From DASQHW01 sp038238245 (GTDB lineage Bacteria > Actinomycetota > Acidimicrobiia > IMCC26256 > PALSA-610), in assembly GCA_038238245.1 (NCBI GenBank), contig JBBRXX010000002.1:124001-188000 (forward strand): 64,000 bases of DNA, read 5' to 3'. A program made the position numbers and the translations under genes. Shown one piece after another: positions 1 to 7,658 of this stretch (positions are counted from its first letter, which is position 1; each line of letters opens with the position of its first letter). Below the pieces are notes generated by a model. The model had not been told where the DNA came from. It saw only the letters and a program-made list of their open reading frames with translations, and ran no database searches.

Positions 1-672
1 TCGCGGGTCCGGCTCGCGACCGGCATCCTGATCGTGCCATTGCGGCCTGCCGTCTTGCTCGCGAAGCAGATCGCGACGCTCGACCAGATCTCGGGGGCAC
101 GCGTCGACCTCGGTGTCGGGACCGGCTGGCAGCGCGAGGAGTACGACGCGGAAGGACTGTCGTTCGACCAGCGGGGCCAGTTGCTCACGGACACGCTCGC
201 CGCGTGCCGGGTGCTGTGGCGCGACACACCCGCGAATTTCAGCTCTCCGACGGTGTCGTTCCGCGAGACGTACCTCGAACCGAAGCCCCTTCAGCCGGGA
301 GGGGTGCCGTTGTGGATCGCAGGCACGTTGCACAAGCGCAACCTGGAGCGCGTCGTGCGGTTCGGCGATGCCTGGATCCCGATCATGGGTGAGACGATCG
401 AAGGGATCGGCGAGGGCGCCCGCCGGATACGTGACGCGCTGGTCGCCGCGCATCGCGACCCGTCGTCGTTCCAGGTGCAGGCGCCACTACGGATCGCGAC
501 GGGTGACGACGGCCGGCCCGATCTTGCCCGCAGCATGGAATCCGTCCATGCGTTGCTCGCGGCGGGCGCGACCGACGTACACGTGACGCTGCGGGCGTTC
601 GCGCGCGACGTCGAGGACGCGCCGAAAATGATGGTGGAGCTGCGGAGGCGCTTCGACGACGTCGCGTTGTAG
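1..672 (+). CDS. LLM-class F420-dependent oxidoreductase, 5' truncated by window edge
   Basis: The reading frame is open from base 1, so the N-terminus lies outside the window; 223 codons remain. The visible part matches the luciferase-like monooxygenase (LLM) TIM barrel of F420-dependent oxidoreductases: LATGILIVPLRPAVLLAKQIATLD, with the family segment G-R-VDLGVGTGW near residues 36-45, and the later PLWIAGTLHKRNLERVVRFGDAWIP strand-helix segment. Such enzymes use cofactor F420 to reduce or oxidise small organic substrates in the cytosol; the substrate cannot be read from sequence. An internal GTG at 34 is not the real start. The stop codon TAG overlaps the -10 box of the next gene. Family confidence is high. 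Confidence 0.88.
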   Translation, partial: SRVRLATGILIVPLRPAVLLAKQIATLDQISGARVDLGVGTGWQREEYDAEGLSFDQRGQLLTDTLAACRVLWRDTPANFSSPTVSFRETYLEPKPLQPGGVPLWIAGTLHKRNLERVVRFGDAWIPIMGETIEGIGEGARRIRDALVAAHRDPSSFQVQAPLRIATGDDGRPDLARSMESVHALLAAGATDVHVTLRAFARDVEDAPKMMVELRRRFDDVAL

Positions 673-682
673 CGTCGCTTCC
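670..682 (+). promoter_or_regulatory. Leaderless promoter (-10 TAGCGT) for the gene at 683
   Basis: TAGCGT at 670-675 lies 7 nt before the GTG at 683, with no Shine-Dalgarno sequence. Its TAG is also the stop codon of the upstream gene. Confidence 0.55.
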
Positions 683-1795
683 GTGCTGACACCGTTCGAC
701 GACTATCCGATCCACCAGACCGCGCTGCCGCTCGCGCACCCCGCGAGCGGCGACCCGAACCACTACGACCGCTTCTGGTTCAACGGGTACACCGAGGATT
801 TCTACTTCGCAGCCGGCATGGCGGTGTACCCGAACCGGGGCATCATCGACGGCGCGTTCGCCGTCGTACGCGACGGTGTGCAACGGTCGGTGTTCGCGTC
901 GGGCCGTATTCCGGTGGATCGGAGCGAGACACGCATCGGTCCGCTCACGATCGAAGTGGTCGAGCCGTTGCGTGTGACGAGGGTGCGCGCGGATGCCGCC
1001 GACTCCGGCATCGACGCCGACGTCACGTTCACCGCCCGAACGGTGGCGCTCGAAGAGCCGCGCCAGACGATCACCGCCGGGACCAAGACCGTCATGGACG
1101 CCACGCGCCTGACGCAGTGGGGCACGTGGTCGGGCCGAATCGCGGTGGCCGGTACCGAGATCCCGATCGATCATGTCTACGGCACGAAGGATCGGTCATG
1201 GGGTGTGCGGCCGGTCGGCGCGCCTGTCGCGGGCGCGCCCGACACGACGCTGCCCCAGGTGTTCTTCCTGTGGGCGCCGATCAATTGGGACGACTGCTGC
1301 ACACATTTCTTGTGTTTCGAGCGTGCAAACGGCGACCGCTTCGTCGGCAGCCAGGCCGTGCTCGACTTCGTCGGGGGGCGTGATCCGGTGTTCGGTCCCG
1401 ACGCCGAGTCCCGGATTCACCACCTCGCGGCAACGGTGCACGAAATACGGTGGGCGAAGGGGCTGCGGCGTTCTGACGGCGCGACGCTCCGCCTGTTCCG
1501 TCACGACGGAGGCGAGGAACGCATCGAGCTCGAGCCGTTGCTCACCTTCCGCATGCGCGGTCTCGGCTACACCCATCCCGAATGGGGACACGGTCACTGG
1601 CACGGCGAGCTCGCGGTCGGCGCCGAGGAGCACAAGGTCGAAGAGCTCGACAACGTCGAACCGTGGAACATTCACATCCAGCAGGTGATGCGTGCACGCT
1701 GGGGCAACAAGACCGGCCTCGGGGTTCTCGAGCAGCTTGCCTTCGGAGATCACCACCCAAGCGGCCTCATCGGCATCCTCGACGGCTACAAATGA
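683..1795 (+). CDS. Conserved-type protein of unknown function, 370 aa
   Basis: Unrecognised soluble protein of 370 residues starting at GTG. It has no signal peptide or membrane segment. It is rich in aromatic residues and Asp/His, with the cluster W-x-PINWDDCCTHF (about residues 204-217) and repeated H-W-G-H-G-H-W-H (about 296-303). The beta-rich pattern with paired GxW segments vaguely resembles the lipocalin-like CrtC/AttH or DUF7064/7065 groups, but this is only an impression. A leaderless promoter precedes it, and it is probably independent of the F420 oxidoreductase. Confidence 0.7.
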   Translation: MLTPFDDYPIHQTALPLAHPASGDPNHYDRFWFNGYTEDFYFAAGMAVYPNRGIIDGAFAVVRDGVQRSVFASGRIPVDRSETRIGPLTIEVVEPLRVTRVRADAADSGIDADVTFTARTVALEEPRQTITAGTKTVMDATRLTQWGTWSGRIAVAGTEIPIDHVYGTKDRSWGVRPVGAPVAGAPDTTLPQVFFLWAPINWDDCCTHFLCFERANGDRFVGSQAVLDFVGGRDPVFGPDAESRIHHLAATVHEIRWAKGLRRSDGATLRLFRHDGGEERIELEPLLTFRMRGLGYTHPEWGHGHWHGELAVGAEEHKVEELDNVEPWNIHIQQVMRARWGNKTGLGVLEQLAFGDHHPSGLIGILDGYK

Positions 1796-1811
1796 CCGAG
1801 CGGCGACGCGG

Positions 1812-2372
1812 TCATGTGAACTGCGCCTGCCGGAAGCGCCAGAAGGGATAGCTCTCGGCGAGCACCGGGAGATGTGCGTCCCAGTCCGCACCTGTGAGCG
1901 GCGCCACCGGAAAGAGCTCGATGCGCTCGTCCCGGATCTCGAACCCCCACGCAAACCCCGTGAGCGGTTCGACCCACCGCGCGCTTCCCCGCATCACTTC
2001 TTCGAGTCTGGTCGTCGCGAGGAAGCTGTGCGCCACCCAGCACATCGGTGCACGCATCGGTCGCGACGGCGCATCGAAGAGCGTCGGCTGCGTGCCGTAC
2101 CAGCAGTACGGCGACGGCGCATCGCCGAACAGCGCGAAGGGATCCATCTCGAAGGCCGCACCACCCGACGCATTGTCGGTCGAGCGCACGAGCTGGACCC
2201 AGCCGAGCATCGAGCGGTAGCCGCGGCGTGGATACTCGACGGTGGCCGTGCACACCGGGAACCCCGCGGCATGCGGCAACGTGCCGACCGCATCCGGGTC
2301 GTTGTTCACGACGCATTCGACGTGCACGCTTCCGGTCGCGCCGTCGAAGCCGAACGCGAAGTCTTCGTGCAC
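1812..2372 (-). CDS. Hypothetical protein, 186 aa
   Basis: I do not recognise this protein. An in-frame extension upstream exists, but it runs through the VOC gene in another frame, so I place the start at GTG 2372, giving VHEDFAFGFDGATGSVHVE. It ends with the aromatic tail SYPFWRFRQAQFT. It has no membrane segment or signal peptide and is rich in Trp and Pro (GWVQLVRS, CWYGTQPTLF, CWVAHSFLATTRLEEVMRG). The start lies 4 bp downstream of the upstream VOC gene's stop, so the two are probably one operon. The beta-rich, aromatic composition suggests a small binding or enzyme domain, but no catalytic motif is visible. Confidence 0.55.
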   Translation of the reverse strand: MHEDFAFGFDGATGSVHVECVVNNDPDAVGTLPHAAGFPVCTATVEYPRRGYRSMLGWVQLVRSTDNASGGAAFEMDPFALFGDAPSPYCWYGTQPTLFDAPSRPMRAPMCWVAHSFLATTRLEEVMRGSARWVEPLTGFAWGFEIRDERIELFPVAPLTGADWDAHLPVLAESYPFWRFRQAQFT

Positions 2373-2376
2373 CTGC

Positions 2377-2754
2377 CTACACGACGCCTTCGACGTGGGA
2401 GTCGTTGACGGTGACGACGTAGCCGTCGGGGTCGCGGAACGTGAAGCTCGCGTGGTCGGCACGCATGACCGGCGTCACCTCGATGCCGCGCCCACTCATC
2501 GCCGTGTGCAGCGCATCGATGTCGTCGGACATCAGGTCGAACGGAGCACCGCGGCCGTTCGTGCGCGCATTGGGATCGAACACGAACACCAGATGCGTCC
2601 CGCCCCGCAACTCCAGCTCGACGAGGACGTCCTCGGGACCCGGTTCCCGGAACGCGCGTAGCCCGAGCTCCCGGTAGAAGGACTGCGCGCGTCCGAGGTC
2701 GTGCGTGGCGAGCACGACATGACCGACCCACAATTGCGGTCGCTCGTCCGTCAT
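2377..2754 (-). CDS. VOC (glyoxalase/bleomycin-resistance) family protein, copy 1
   Basis: Single-module VOC fold protein of 125 residues. It opens with WVGHVVLATHDLGRAQSFYRELG and closes with the metal-site strand PDGYVVTVNDSHVEG. VOC proteins use beta-alpha-beta-beta-beta modules to bind a divalent metal and perform isomerisation, ring-opening or resistance roles; the substrate is unknown. I chose ATG 2754 because it forms an ATGA overlap with the upstream gene's stop; the longer upstream frame is a shadow of copy 2. It is clearly a tandem duplicate of the next gene. Confidence 0.85.
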   Translation of the reverse strand: MTDERPQLWVGHVVLATHDLGRAQSFYRELGLRAFREPGPEDVLVELELRGGTHLVFVFDPNARTNGRGAPFDLMSDDIDALHTAMSGRGIEVTPVMRADHASFTFRDPDGYVVTVNDSHVEGVV

Positions 2755-3113
2755 CAGACCGGCCCGGCCACGTGCGTGCTGTTCACCGTGACGACGTAGC
2801 CATCGGGGTCGGGCACGGTGAACGCCGAATGGATTCGGCCTCGCTCGATGTCCGAAGGCTTCAGTCCCCGCGCCGTCCACGCGGCGTGCGTCACTTCGAG
2901 GTCCTCCACCATGAGGTCGAACGGCGCAGCGCCCGGGTGCGGGGTGCCCGGTACGAGCACGAGATGCGTCCCGCCGCGGAGCTCCAGCACCGCGACGTGG
3001 TCGTTCTTCTCGACCTGGCGCATCCCGATCTCGCGCCAGAACTCGACGGAACGGCTGAGGTCGCTGACGTTCAGCACCAGGTGACCGACCCAGACTGGCG
3101 GCCGCTCATCCAC
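2754..3113 (-). CDS. VOC family protein, copy 2 (tandem duplicate)
   Basis: 119-residue VOC protein. It has WVGHLVLNVSDLSRSVEFWREIG at the N-terminus, ELRGGTHLVLVPG in the middle and PDGYVVTVNSTHVAG at the end, in line with copy 1. Start GTG 3113 places the protein beginning at VDERPPVWVGH, matching copy 1's MTDERPQLWVGH. The gene is divergent from the sulfatase, whose ATG is 21 bp away, so the promoters overlap. Each copy is one module, so the two proteins could form a hetero-assembly. Confidence 0.85.
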   Translation of the reverse strand: MDERPPVWVGHLVLNVSDLSRSVEFWREIGMRQVEKNDHVAVLELRGGTHLVLVPGTPHPGAAPFDLMVEDLEVTHAAWTARGLKPSDIERGRIHSAFTVPDPDGYVVTVNSTHVAGPV

Positions 3114-3134
3114 GCGACCATTCTGGCACTCAGC

Positions 3135-4631
3135 ATGAGCTCCCGACCGAACATCCTGTTGGTGGTCTCCGATCAGGAGCGCCACCGCACGTGGCTGCCG
3201 TCCTCCGTGCGCCTGCCGTGGCGTGATCGCCTGCGGGCCGAAGGACTCGAGCTGGCCAATTACTACACGCACAGCTCACCCTGCTCGCCGTCGCGCGCGT
3301 CGCTGTTCACCGGGCAGTACATCGCGCAGCACGGTGTCGTCGACAACGTGATCTGGCCGATGCACACCGAGCTCGACCCCGCGATCCCGACCGTGGGCTC
3401 GATCCTCGGCGACGCCGGCTACCGCAGCAGCTACATCGGCAAATGGCACCTCTCACAAGCGGTGTCGCCCGACATGACGGCGTACGGCTTCATGGACTGG
3501 GAGGGCAACGACCGCCACTTCATGGGCTGGGCCGGGACGGGCGTGCACTTCGATCCGGTCATCGCGTCCAACGCCGCGGAATGGTTGCGTGCCAACGCAG
3601 TCGGCGGGAACGAGCCCTGGTTCCTCACGGTCGCGCTCGTGAACCCTCACGACGTCATGTGGTTCCCGATCGATCAGCCCCGGTATCACGATGACCCCGC
3701 GCACGCCGGCGAGGTCAAGCTCGTCAAGGATCTGCTGGAGCTGTCGCGCTGGAAGGACGACGAGGTGCTGCCGCTGTTCGACACCCCGTACGACGAGGTG
3801 TGCGACGACCTGCCGCCGAACTTCGACGACGACCTGTTCGACAAGCCCGAGACCCAGCGGCAATGGCGATGGGACCAGCAGCACGGCATGTGGGGCTATA
3901 TCGACCCGCGCGACACCAAGGCGTGGCTTCGCCACCTCGACTACTACGTCAAGCTCCACCAGATGGCCGACGACTCTCTCGGCACCGTGCTCGCCGCGCT
4001 CGAAGCGTCCGGCGCGTACGACGACACCATCGTGATCTTCACGTCCGACCACGGTGACATGTGCGGCTCGCACGGCCTGCGCAGCAAGGGACCGTTCGTG
4101 TACGAGGAGATCATGCACGTGCCGTGCTACGTGCGCGCGCCGGGAATCACCGCCGCGGGTGCGCAGTCCCACGCGCTCGCATCGCACGTGGATCTCGCGT
4201 CCACGATCTGCGCGCTGGGTGGTGCCGACCCGTCCGCGCATCCGTCGCTGCGGGGCGTCGACCTGTCGCCGGTACTGCGCGACCCGTCGGCATCGGTGCG
4301 CGATCACGTGCTGTTCGCGCACGACACCGCGCACACCCCGAACATCAACAACACGCGGTATGCAATCCGCGGGTTCTTCGACGGTCGCACGAAGTACGCG
4401 CGCTACTACGGCGTCGGCGGCGGAAAGCCGTCGAGCGGCTTGTGGGGTCAGGAGCCCGGCGCGAAGCTCTACGACGTCGACGCCGCCTTCGAGGATCACG
4501 AGCACGAGTGGTACGACCTCGACGACGATCCCCACGAGATGGTCAACCTCGCCCACGACCCCGGCCGCCGCGCCGAGCTGCACGAAAACTTCGCCCGCCT
4601 CCTCGAACACGAACGCACCGAGTTCGCCTGA
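3135..4631 (+). CDS. Sulfatase (type I, formylglycine-dependent)
   Basis: 498-residue arylsulfatase-family enzyme that hydrolyses sulfate (or phosphonate) esters. The N-terminal metal-binding strand is RPNILLVVSDQ (residues 4-14). The activation motif C50-S-P-S-R54, followed by ASLFTG, is the substrate for formylglycine-generating enzyme. Later signatures include SSYIGKWHL and the DHGDMCGSHG metal-site segment near residue 309. There is no signal peptide, so it is probably cytosolic. ATG 3135 is preferred over a much longer in-frame extension, which overlaps the divergent VOC gene. A modifying enzyme is not encoded in this window. Confidence 0.9.
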   Translation: MSSRPNILLVVSDQERHRTWLPSSVRLPWRDRLRAEGLELANYYTHSSPCSPSRASLFTGQYIAQHGVVDNVIWPMHTELDPAIPTVGSILGDAGYRSSYIGKWHLSQAVSPDMTAYGFMDWEGNDRHFMGWAGTGVHFDPVIASNAAEWLRANAVGGNEPWFLTVALVNPHDVMWFPIDQPRYHDDPAHAGEVKLVKDLLELSRWKDDEVLPLFDTPYDEVCDDLPPNFDDDLFDKPETQRQWRWDQQHGMWGYIDPRDTKAWLRHLDYYVKLHQMADDSLGTVLAALEASGAYDDTIVIFTSDHGDMCGSHGLRSKGPFVYEEIMHVPCYVRAPGITAAGAQSHALASHVDLASTICALGGADPSAHPSLRGVDLSPVLRDPSASVRDHVLFAHDTAHTPNINNTRYAIRGFFDGRTKYARYYGVGGGKPSSGLWGQEPGAKLYDVDAAFEDHEHEWYDLDDDPHEMVNLAHDPGRRAELHENFARLLEHERTEFA

Positions 4632-4648
4632 GCCATGGAGGGGGGCGG

Positions 4649-4677
4649 GTGTGGAGCTCGGTTTCCGAGCTCCACAC
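4649..4677. terminator. Bidirectional hairpin terminator between convergent genes
   Basis: A perfect 13-bp stem with a TTT loop (4649-4661 pairing with 4665-4677, core TGTGGAGCTCGG) sits between the stops of the sulfatase and the response regulator. It has no U tract, as is common for actinobacterial terminators. Confidence 0.6.
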
Positions 4678-4694
4678 ACGCCCATCCCGACCGG

Positions 4695-5348
4695 TCAGGA
4701 CGGGGTGACGAGGCGGTGGTCGAAGGCGAAGACGATGGCCGCGGCGCGGTCGCGCACGCCGAGCTTGGCGAAGATGTGCCCAACGTGGCTCTTCACGGTG
4801 GCCTCGCTGACGTACAACGTGGCCGCGATCTCCTGGTTCGTCGCGCCCTGACCGATGCTGCGGAGCACGTCGATCTCCCGGGACGTGAGCGACGCGAGCG
4901 CGGCCGAACCGTCGGTCGGCGCGTCGGGCACCGCGCGATACACGGTCAGGACCCGGGCGGTGACGGCCGGGTCGAGCCACGCGTCACCCGCCGCGACGGC
5001 CTGCGCGGCGCGCACGAGATCCTCGCCGCGCGCGTCCTTCAGCTGAAAGCCCGACGCTCCGGCGCGCAGCGCACCCGCAAGCACCTCGTCGTCGTCGAAC
5101 GTCGTGAGCACGAGAACCGGCGGTGCGTCAGGAAGGGCGCGGACCCTGCGGGTCGCCTCCACGCCGTCGACCCGCTTCATGCGGATGTCCATGACGATCA
5201 GATCCGGGCGTGCTCGTGCGACGGCATCGATCACCTCGTCACCGTCCGAACATTCGTCGACGATCTCGAATCCTTCGTCCGCGTGCAGGATGCGCCGCAA
5301 GCCTTCCCGCACGAGTTGCTGATCGTCGACGAGCAAGACGCGGATCAC
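4695..5348 (-). CDS. NarL/LuxR-family response regulator
   Basis: 217 residues. The receiver domain (about 1-120) begins VIRVLLVDDQQLVREGL, with phospho-acceptor D54 in the LIVMDIRM strand and K104 in FQLKDA. The C-terminal LuxR helix-turn-helix (about 150-215) contains LTSREIDVLRSIGQGATNQE followed by LYVSEATVKSHVGHIFAKLG. It is a cytosolic transcription factor that should be activated by the adjacent kinase. GTG 5348 forms a GTGA overlap with the kinase stop, so translation is coupled. Target genes cannot be read from the sequence. Confidence 0.93.
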   Translation of the reverse strand: MIRVLLVDDQQLVREGLRRILHADEGFEIVDECSDGDEVIDAVARARPDLIVMDIRMKRVDGVEATRRVRALPDAPPVLVLTTFDDDEVLAGALRAGASGFQLKDARGEDLVRAAQAVAAGDAWLDPAVTARVLTVYRAVPDAPTDGSAALASLTSREIDVLRSIGQGATNQEIAATLYVSEATVKSHVGHIFAKLGVRDRAAAIVFAFDHRLVTPS

Positions 5349-6478
5349 GATTCGGTCACCGTGATCGGGATGCGAATCCGCACGCGCCACTCCTCGTCCT
5401 CGACCGCCGCGAAGAGAGAACCGCCGTGCGCCCGCGCCCGTTCTTGCATGCCTTGGATCCCGCGACCTTCACCCAACTTCGGAGTGCCGTTCGGCATCGG
5501 GTTCGAAACCGTGAGCATCACGACATCGCCTGATGTCCGGGCCGACACGCGCGCTGATGCGCCGGGAGCATGTCGTGCCACATTGCTCAATGATTCCTGC
5601 ACGACGCGATACAGCACGAGCTCGATGGCCGGCGAAAACGGTCCTATGTCCCCGTCGACGTCCAGCTCGACCTCGACACCGGCCCGCCGGAAGTCGCCGA
5701 CCAACCGCGGAATGTCGAGAAGCGTCGGGAGGGCCGGCGCGGTGCCGTCGGCCGTCGAGCCGAGCATGCCGATGACCGATCGCACCTGCCCCAAACTGTC
5801 GCGCGCGAGTTGCTCGGCTTGTTCCAATGCCGCCACTGCTTCCTCGGGATCCCGTCGCACGGCCATACGCGCACCGGTGATGTGCAATGCCGTCACGGCC
5901 AGCGAGTGGGCGATGACGTCGTGAATTTCCCGCGCGATGCGCTGCCGCTCATCGGCCGCGGCTCGGTCCGCGAGATCGGCTTGGGCGGCCTTGAGGTCGG
6001 TGACGAGTTGGTACATCGAACGGATCGCGATCGCGCCGGTGTACGCGAGCACGATCCCAAGCACCCAGATGAGCGCGCCCGAGAACCGGTCCGCGATCTC
6101 CAGACCCACCCCCACGCCGATCGACGCGAGCAGCACAACGACGCCGTCGACTTTGGTCCCGACGATGGCTGCGCGGGCAGTCACGATGACGAGCAGGAAC
6201 GGCGCCCAGTCGTTGGTGACCGGCTGCCAGATGAGGATGGCCACCGCCACGACCGCCGGCAGCGACCAGACCAGCTGCGGGATGCGCCAGAGCCACGGCA
6301 AACGTGGGTGGAAGACGTCGTCGAAAGCGATCGGGAGCATCCCAAGGGCGACAACCGCGACCGTGCGGCCCAGACGCGGCTCATCCCAGCGTTGTCCGAT
6401 GACTGCGATCGCGGTGACGATCGGCAGGAGCGCGGTCAGCGGGACCCAGCGCGGGAGCGTTCCCGGCTCGACAGGCAC
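5345..6478 (-). CDS. Membrane sensor histidine kinase (HisKA_3 type)
   Basis: 377 residues. The N-terminal half has about five hydrophobic membrane segments. The dimerisation/phospho-acceptor helix ERQRIAREIHDVIAHSLAV has the His at about residue 186. The HATPase domain shows the N-box NVARHAPGA and a G-box GRGIQGMQERA. It has no obvious extracellular sensory domain, as in NarX/DesK-like kinases. I moved the start to GTG 6478 because TAGGCT (6486-6491) lies exactly 7 nt upstream as a leaderless -10 box; ATG 6514 lies upstream of that promoter. It forms one operon with the response regulator. Confidence 0.9.
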   Translation of the reverse strand: MPVEPGTLPRWVPLTALLPIVTAIAVIGQRWDEPRLGRTVAVVALGMLPIAFDDVFHPRLPWLWRIPQLVWSLPAVVAVAILIWQPVTNDWAPFLLVIVTARAAIVGTKVDGVVVLLASIGVGVGLEIADRFSGALIWVLGIVLAYTGAIAIRSMYQLVTDLKAAQADLADRAAADERQRIAREIHDVIAHSLAVTALHITGARMAVRRDPEEAVAALEQAEQLARDSLGQVRSVIGMLGSTADGTAPALPTLLDIPRLVGDFRRAGVEVELDVDGDIGPFSPAIELVLYRVVQESLSNVARHAPGASARVSARTSGDVVMLTVSNPMPNGTPKLGEGRGIQGMQERARAHGGSLFAAVEDEEWRVRIRIPITVTES

Positions 6479-6608
6479 GTCTGCGAGCCTACGAGCGCGC
6501 ACGCCCGGGGGCATCCGCCCACGGTCGACAGAAAATCCCCCTCGGGGACGAGACCGTGTCGCCTACCCTCCGATGATCAGACATTCGAAGATCAATACGG
6601 TCAACACC

Positions 6609-6929
6609 ATGAGCACCTACACCGAGCAACTCCGAGCAGTTCCCGGCTTCGCCCGATGCCGCGGCCGGCAGCTCGCCGCCCTCGCGCGATCGGCGGAGCG
6701 ACTCGACATCGGCGCCGGCGGCGTCCTCGTCAGCCCGGGCGATCGCTGGAGCGGCGTACACGTCGTCATCTCCGGAGAAGCGGTCGCCGAGACGCAGGGG
6801 TGGACGTTCGTGCTGCCCGAAGGTGCCCGCATCGAGCGCACGGCGTCGACGCCCGCGGACCTCACGGTGCGCGCCCGCACCGACGTGCGCGTCCTCGCGA
6901 TCGGGCGCCGGCACCGCCTCAGGACTTGA
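6609..6929 (+). CDS. Small cyclic-nucleotide-binding-domain-like protein
   Basis: 106-residue protein resembling a lone Crp-type cyclic nucleotide-binding beta-roll: FARCRGRQLAALARSAERLD, then IGAGGVLVSPGDRWSGVHVV and ISGEAVAE. It lacks the DNA-binding helix-turn-helix of Crp proteins and the full phosphate-binding cassette. ATG 6609 is supported by TACGGT (6596-6601), a leaderless -10 box 7 nt upstream. Its 3' end overlaps the convergent EthD gene by 11 bp. It could be a small regulatory or scaffold domain; nucleotide binding is uncertain. Confidence 0.65.
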   Translation: MSTYTEQLRAVPGFARCRGRQLAALARSAERLDIGAGGVLVSPGDRWSGVHVVISGEAVAETQGWTFVLPEGARIERTASTPADLTVRARTDVRVLAIGRRHRLRT

Positions 6930-7638
6930 GGATGTACTCGCTCAGCGTGTAGTTCCGCATCGTCGCGGGGTCGTACAGCAGCTTCGTGCTGTCGAGCATG
7001 ACGCGAGCGTTCTCACCCAGCTCTTCGTTCGACGATGCGCCGAAGAACGTGTGCAGGTTCGTGAGGTGCCCGACGCTCGGCCACGCCTCCTCGACGATCG
7101 CCCGATAGCGCGGCGCGCCGGGTGTGACCGCGCGCACGACGGCGTTGCGGACGTAGCGCGCACGCGGCTGCATCGCCTCAGACATCGGAGACTGATGGCC
7201 GTACCAGTGCCCGTAGAACGTGTCGTCGTCGATGCCGGCGGGCTTGTCGAACACCGTGAGCGTGACGATGCCCGGCGACCTCGTGCCATCCGGCCAGTCC
7301 CGCGCCGGCGCATGGGAGTTGCCGCCATAGTCGCAGTACAGCGACTCGGTCACGAGATACCCCGCGCGCCGCACGCCGGCCGATCGCAGGACGTCCTCGT
7401 ACGGCACTCGCCAGTCGTGGGCGTCGAGCCACAGCGACACGCTCGCCCGGACCGGGAGCTCGTCGCCGGGGACGGGAACCATCGTCGGGGTTTGCGCGTC
7501 CGCATCGTCGACGTCGATCTGCAACCCGCGCGGCGAGAGCGAGAGCAGCTGCGGCCCGAGGTTCTCGACGAACTGCGCCCGTAGGCCGTCCGGTGAGCGC
7601 GACGGCCGCTCCCAGAAGAGGTAGACGAGCTTCTCCAC
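6919..7638 (-). CDS. EthD-domain (dimeric alpha-beta barrel) protein
   Basis: 239-residue cytosolic protein beginning MEKLVYLFWERPSRSPDGL. The second half carries the EthD-like ferredoxin fold: VTLTVFDKPAGIDDDTFYGHW and YVRNAVVRAVTPGAPRYRAIVEEAWPS. EthD-family proteins accompany P450 and aromatic degradation systems and may act as small oxygenases or accessory proteins. It starts at GTG 7638, 8 nt after a TATCGT box (7647-7652, minus strand), so it looks leaderless. It is divergent from the cyclase fusion gene only 20 bp away. Confidence 0.8.
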   Translation of the reverse strand: MEKLVYLFWERPSRSPDGLRAQFVENLGPQLLSLSPRGLQIDVDDADAQTPTMVPVPGDELPVRASVSLWLDAHDWRVPYEDVLRSAGVRRAGYLVTESLYCDYGGNSHAPARDWPDGTRSPGIVTLTVFDKPAGIDDDTFYGHWYGHQSPMSEAMQPRARYVRNAVVRAVTPGAPRYRAIVEEAWPSVGHLTNLHTFFGASSNEELGENARVMLDSTKLLYDPATMRNYTLSEYILKS

Positions 7639-7658
7639 GAGCAGTAACGATACGGCCC

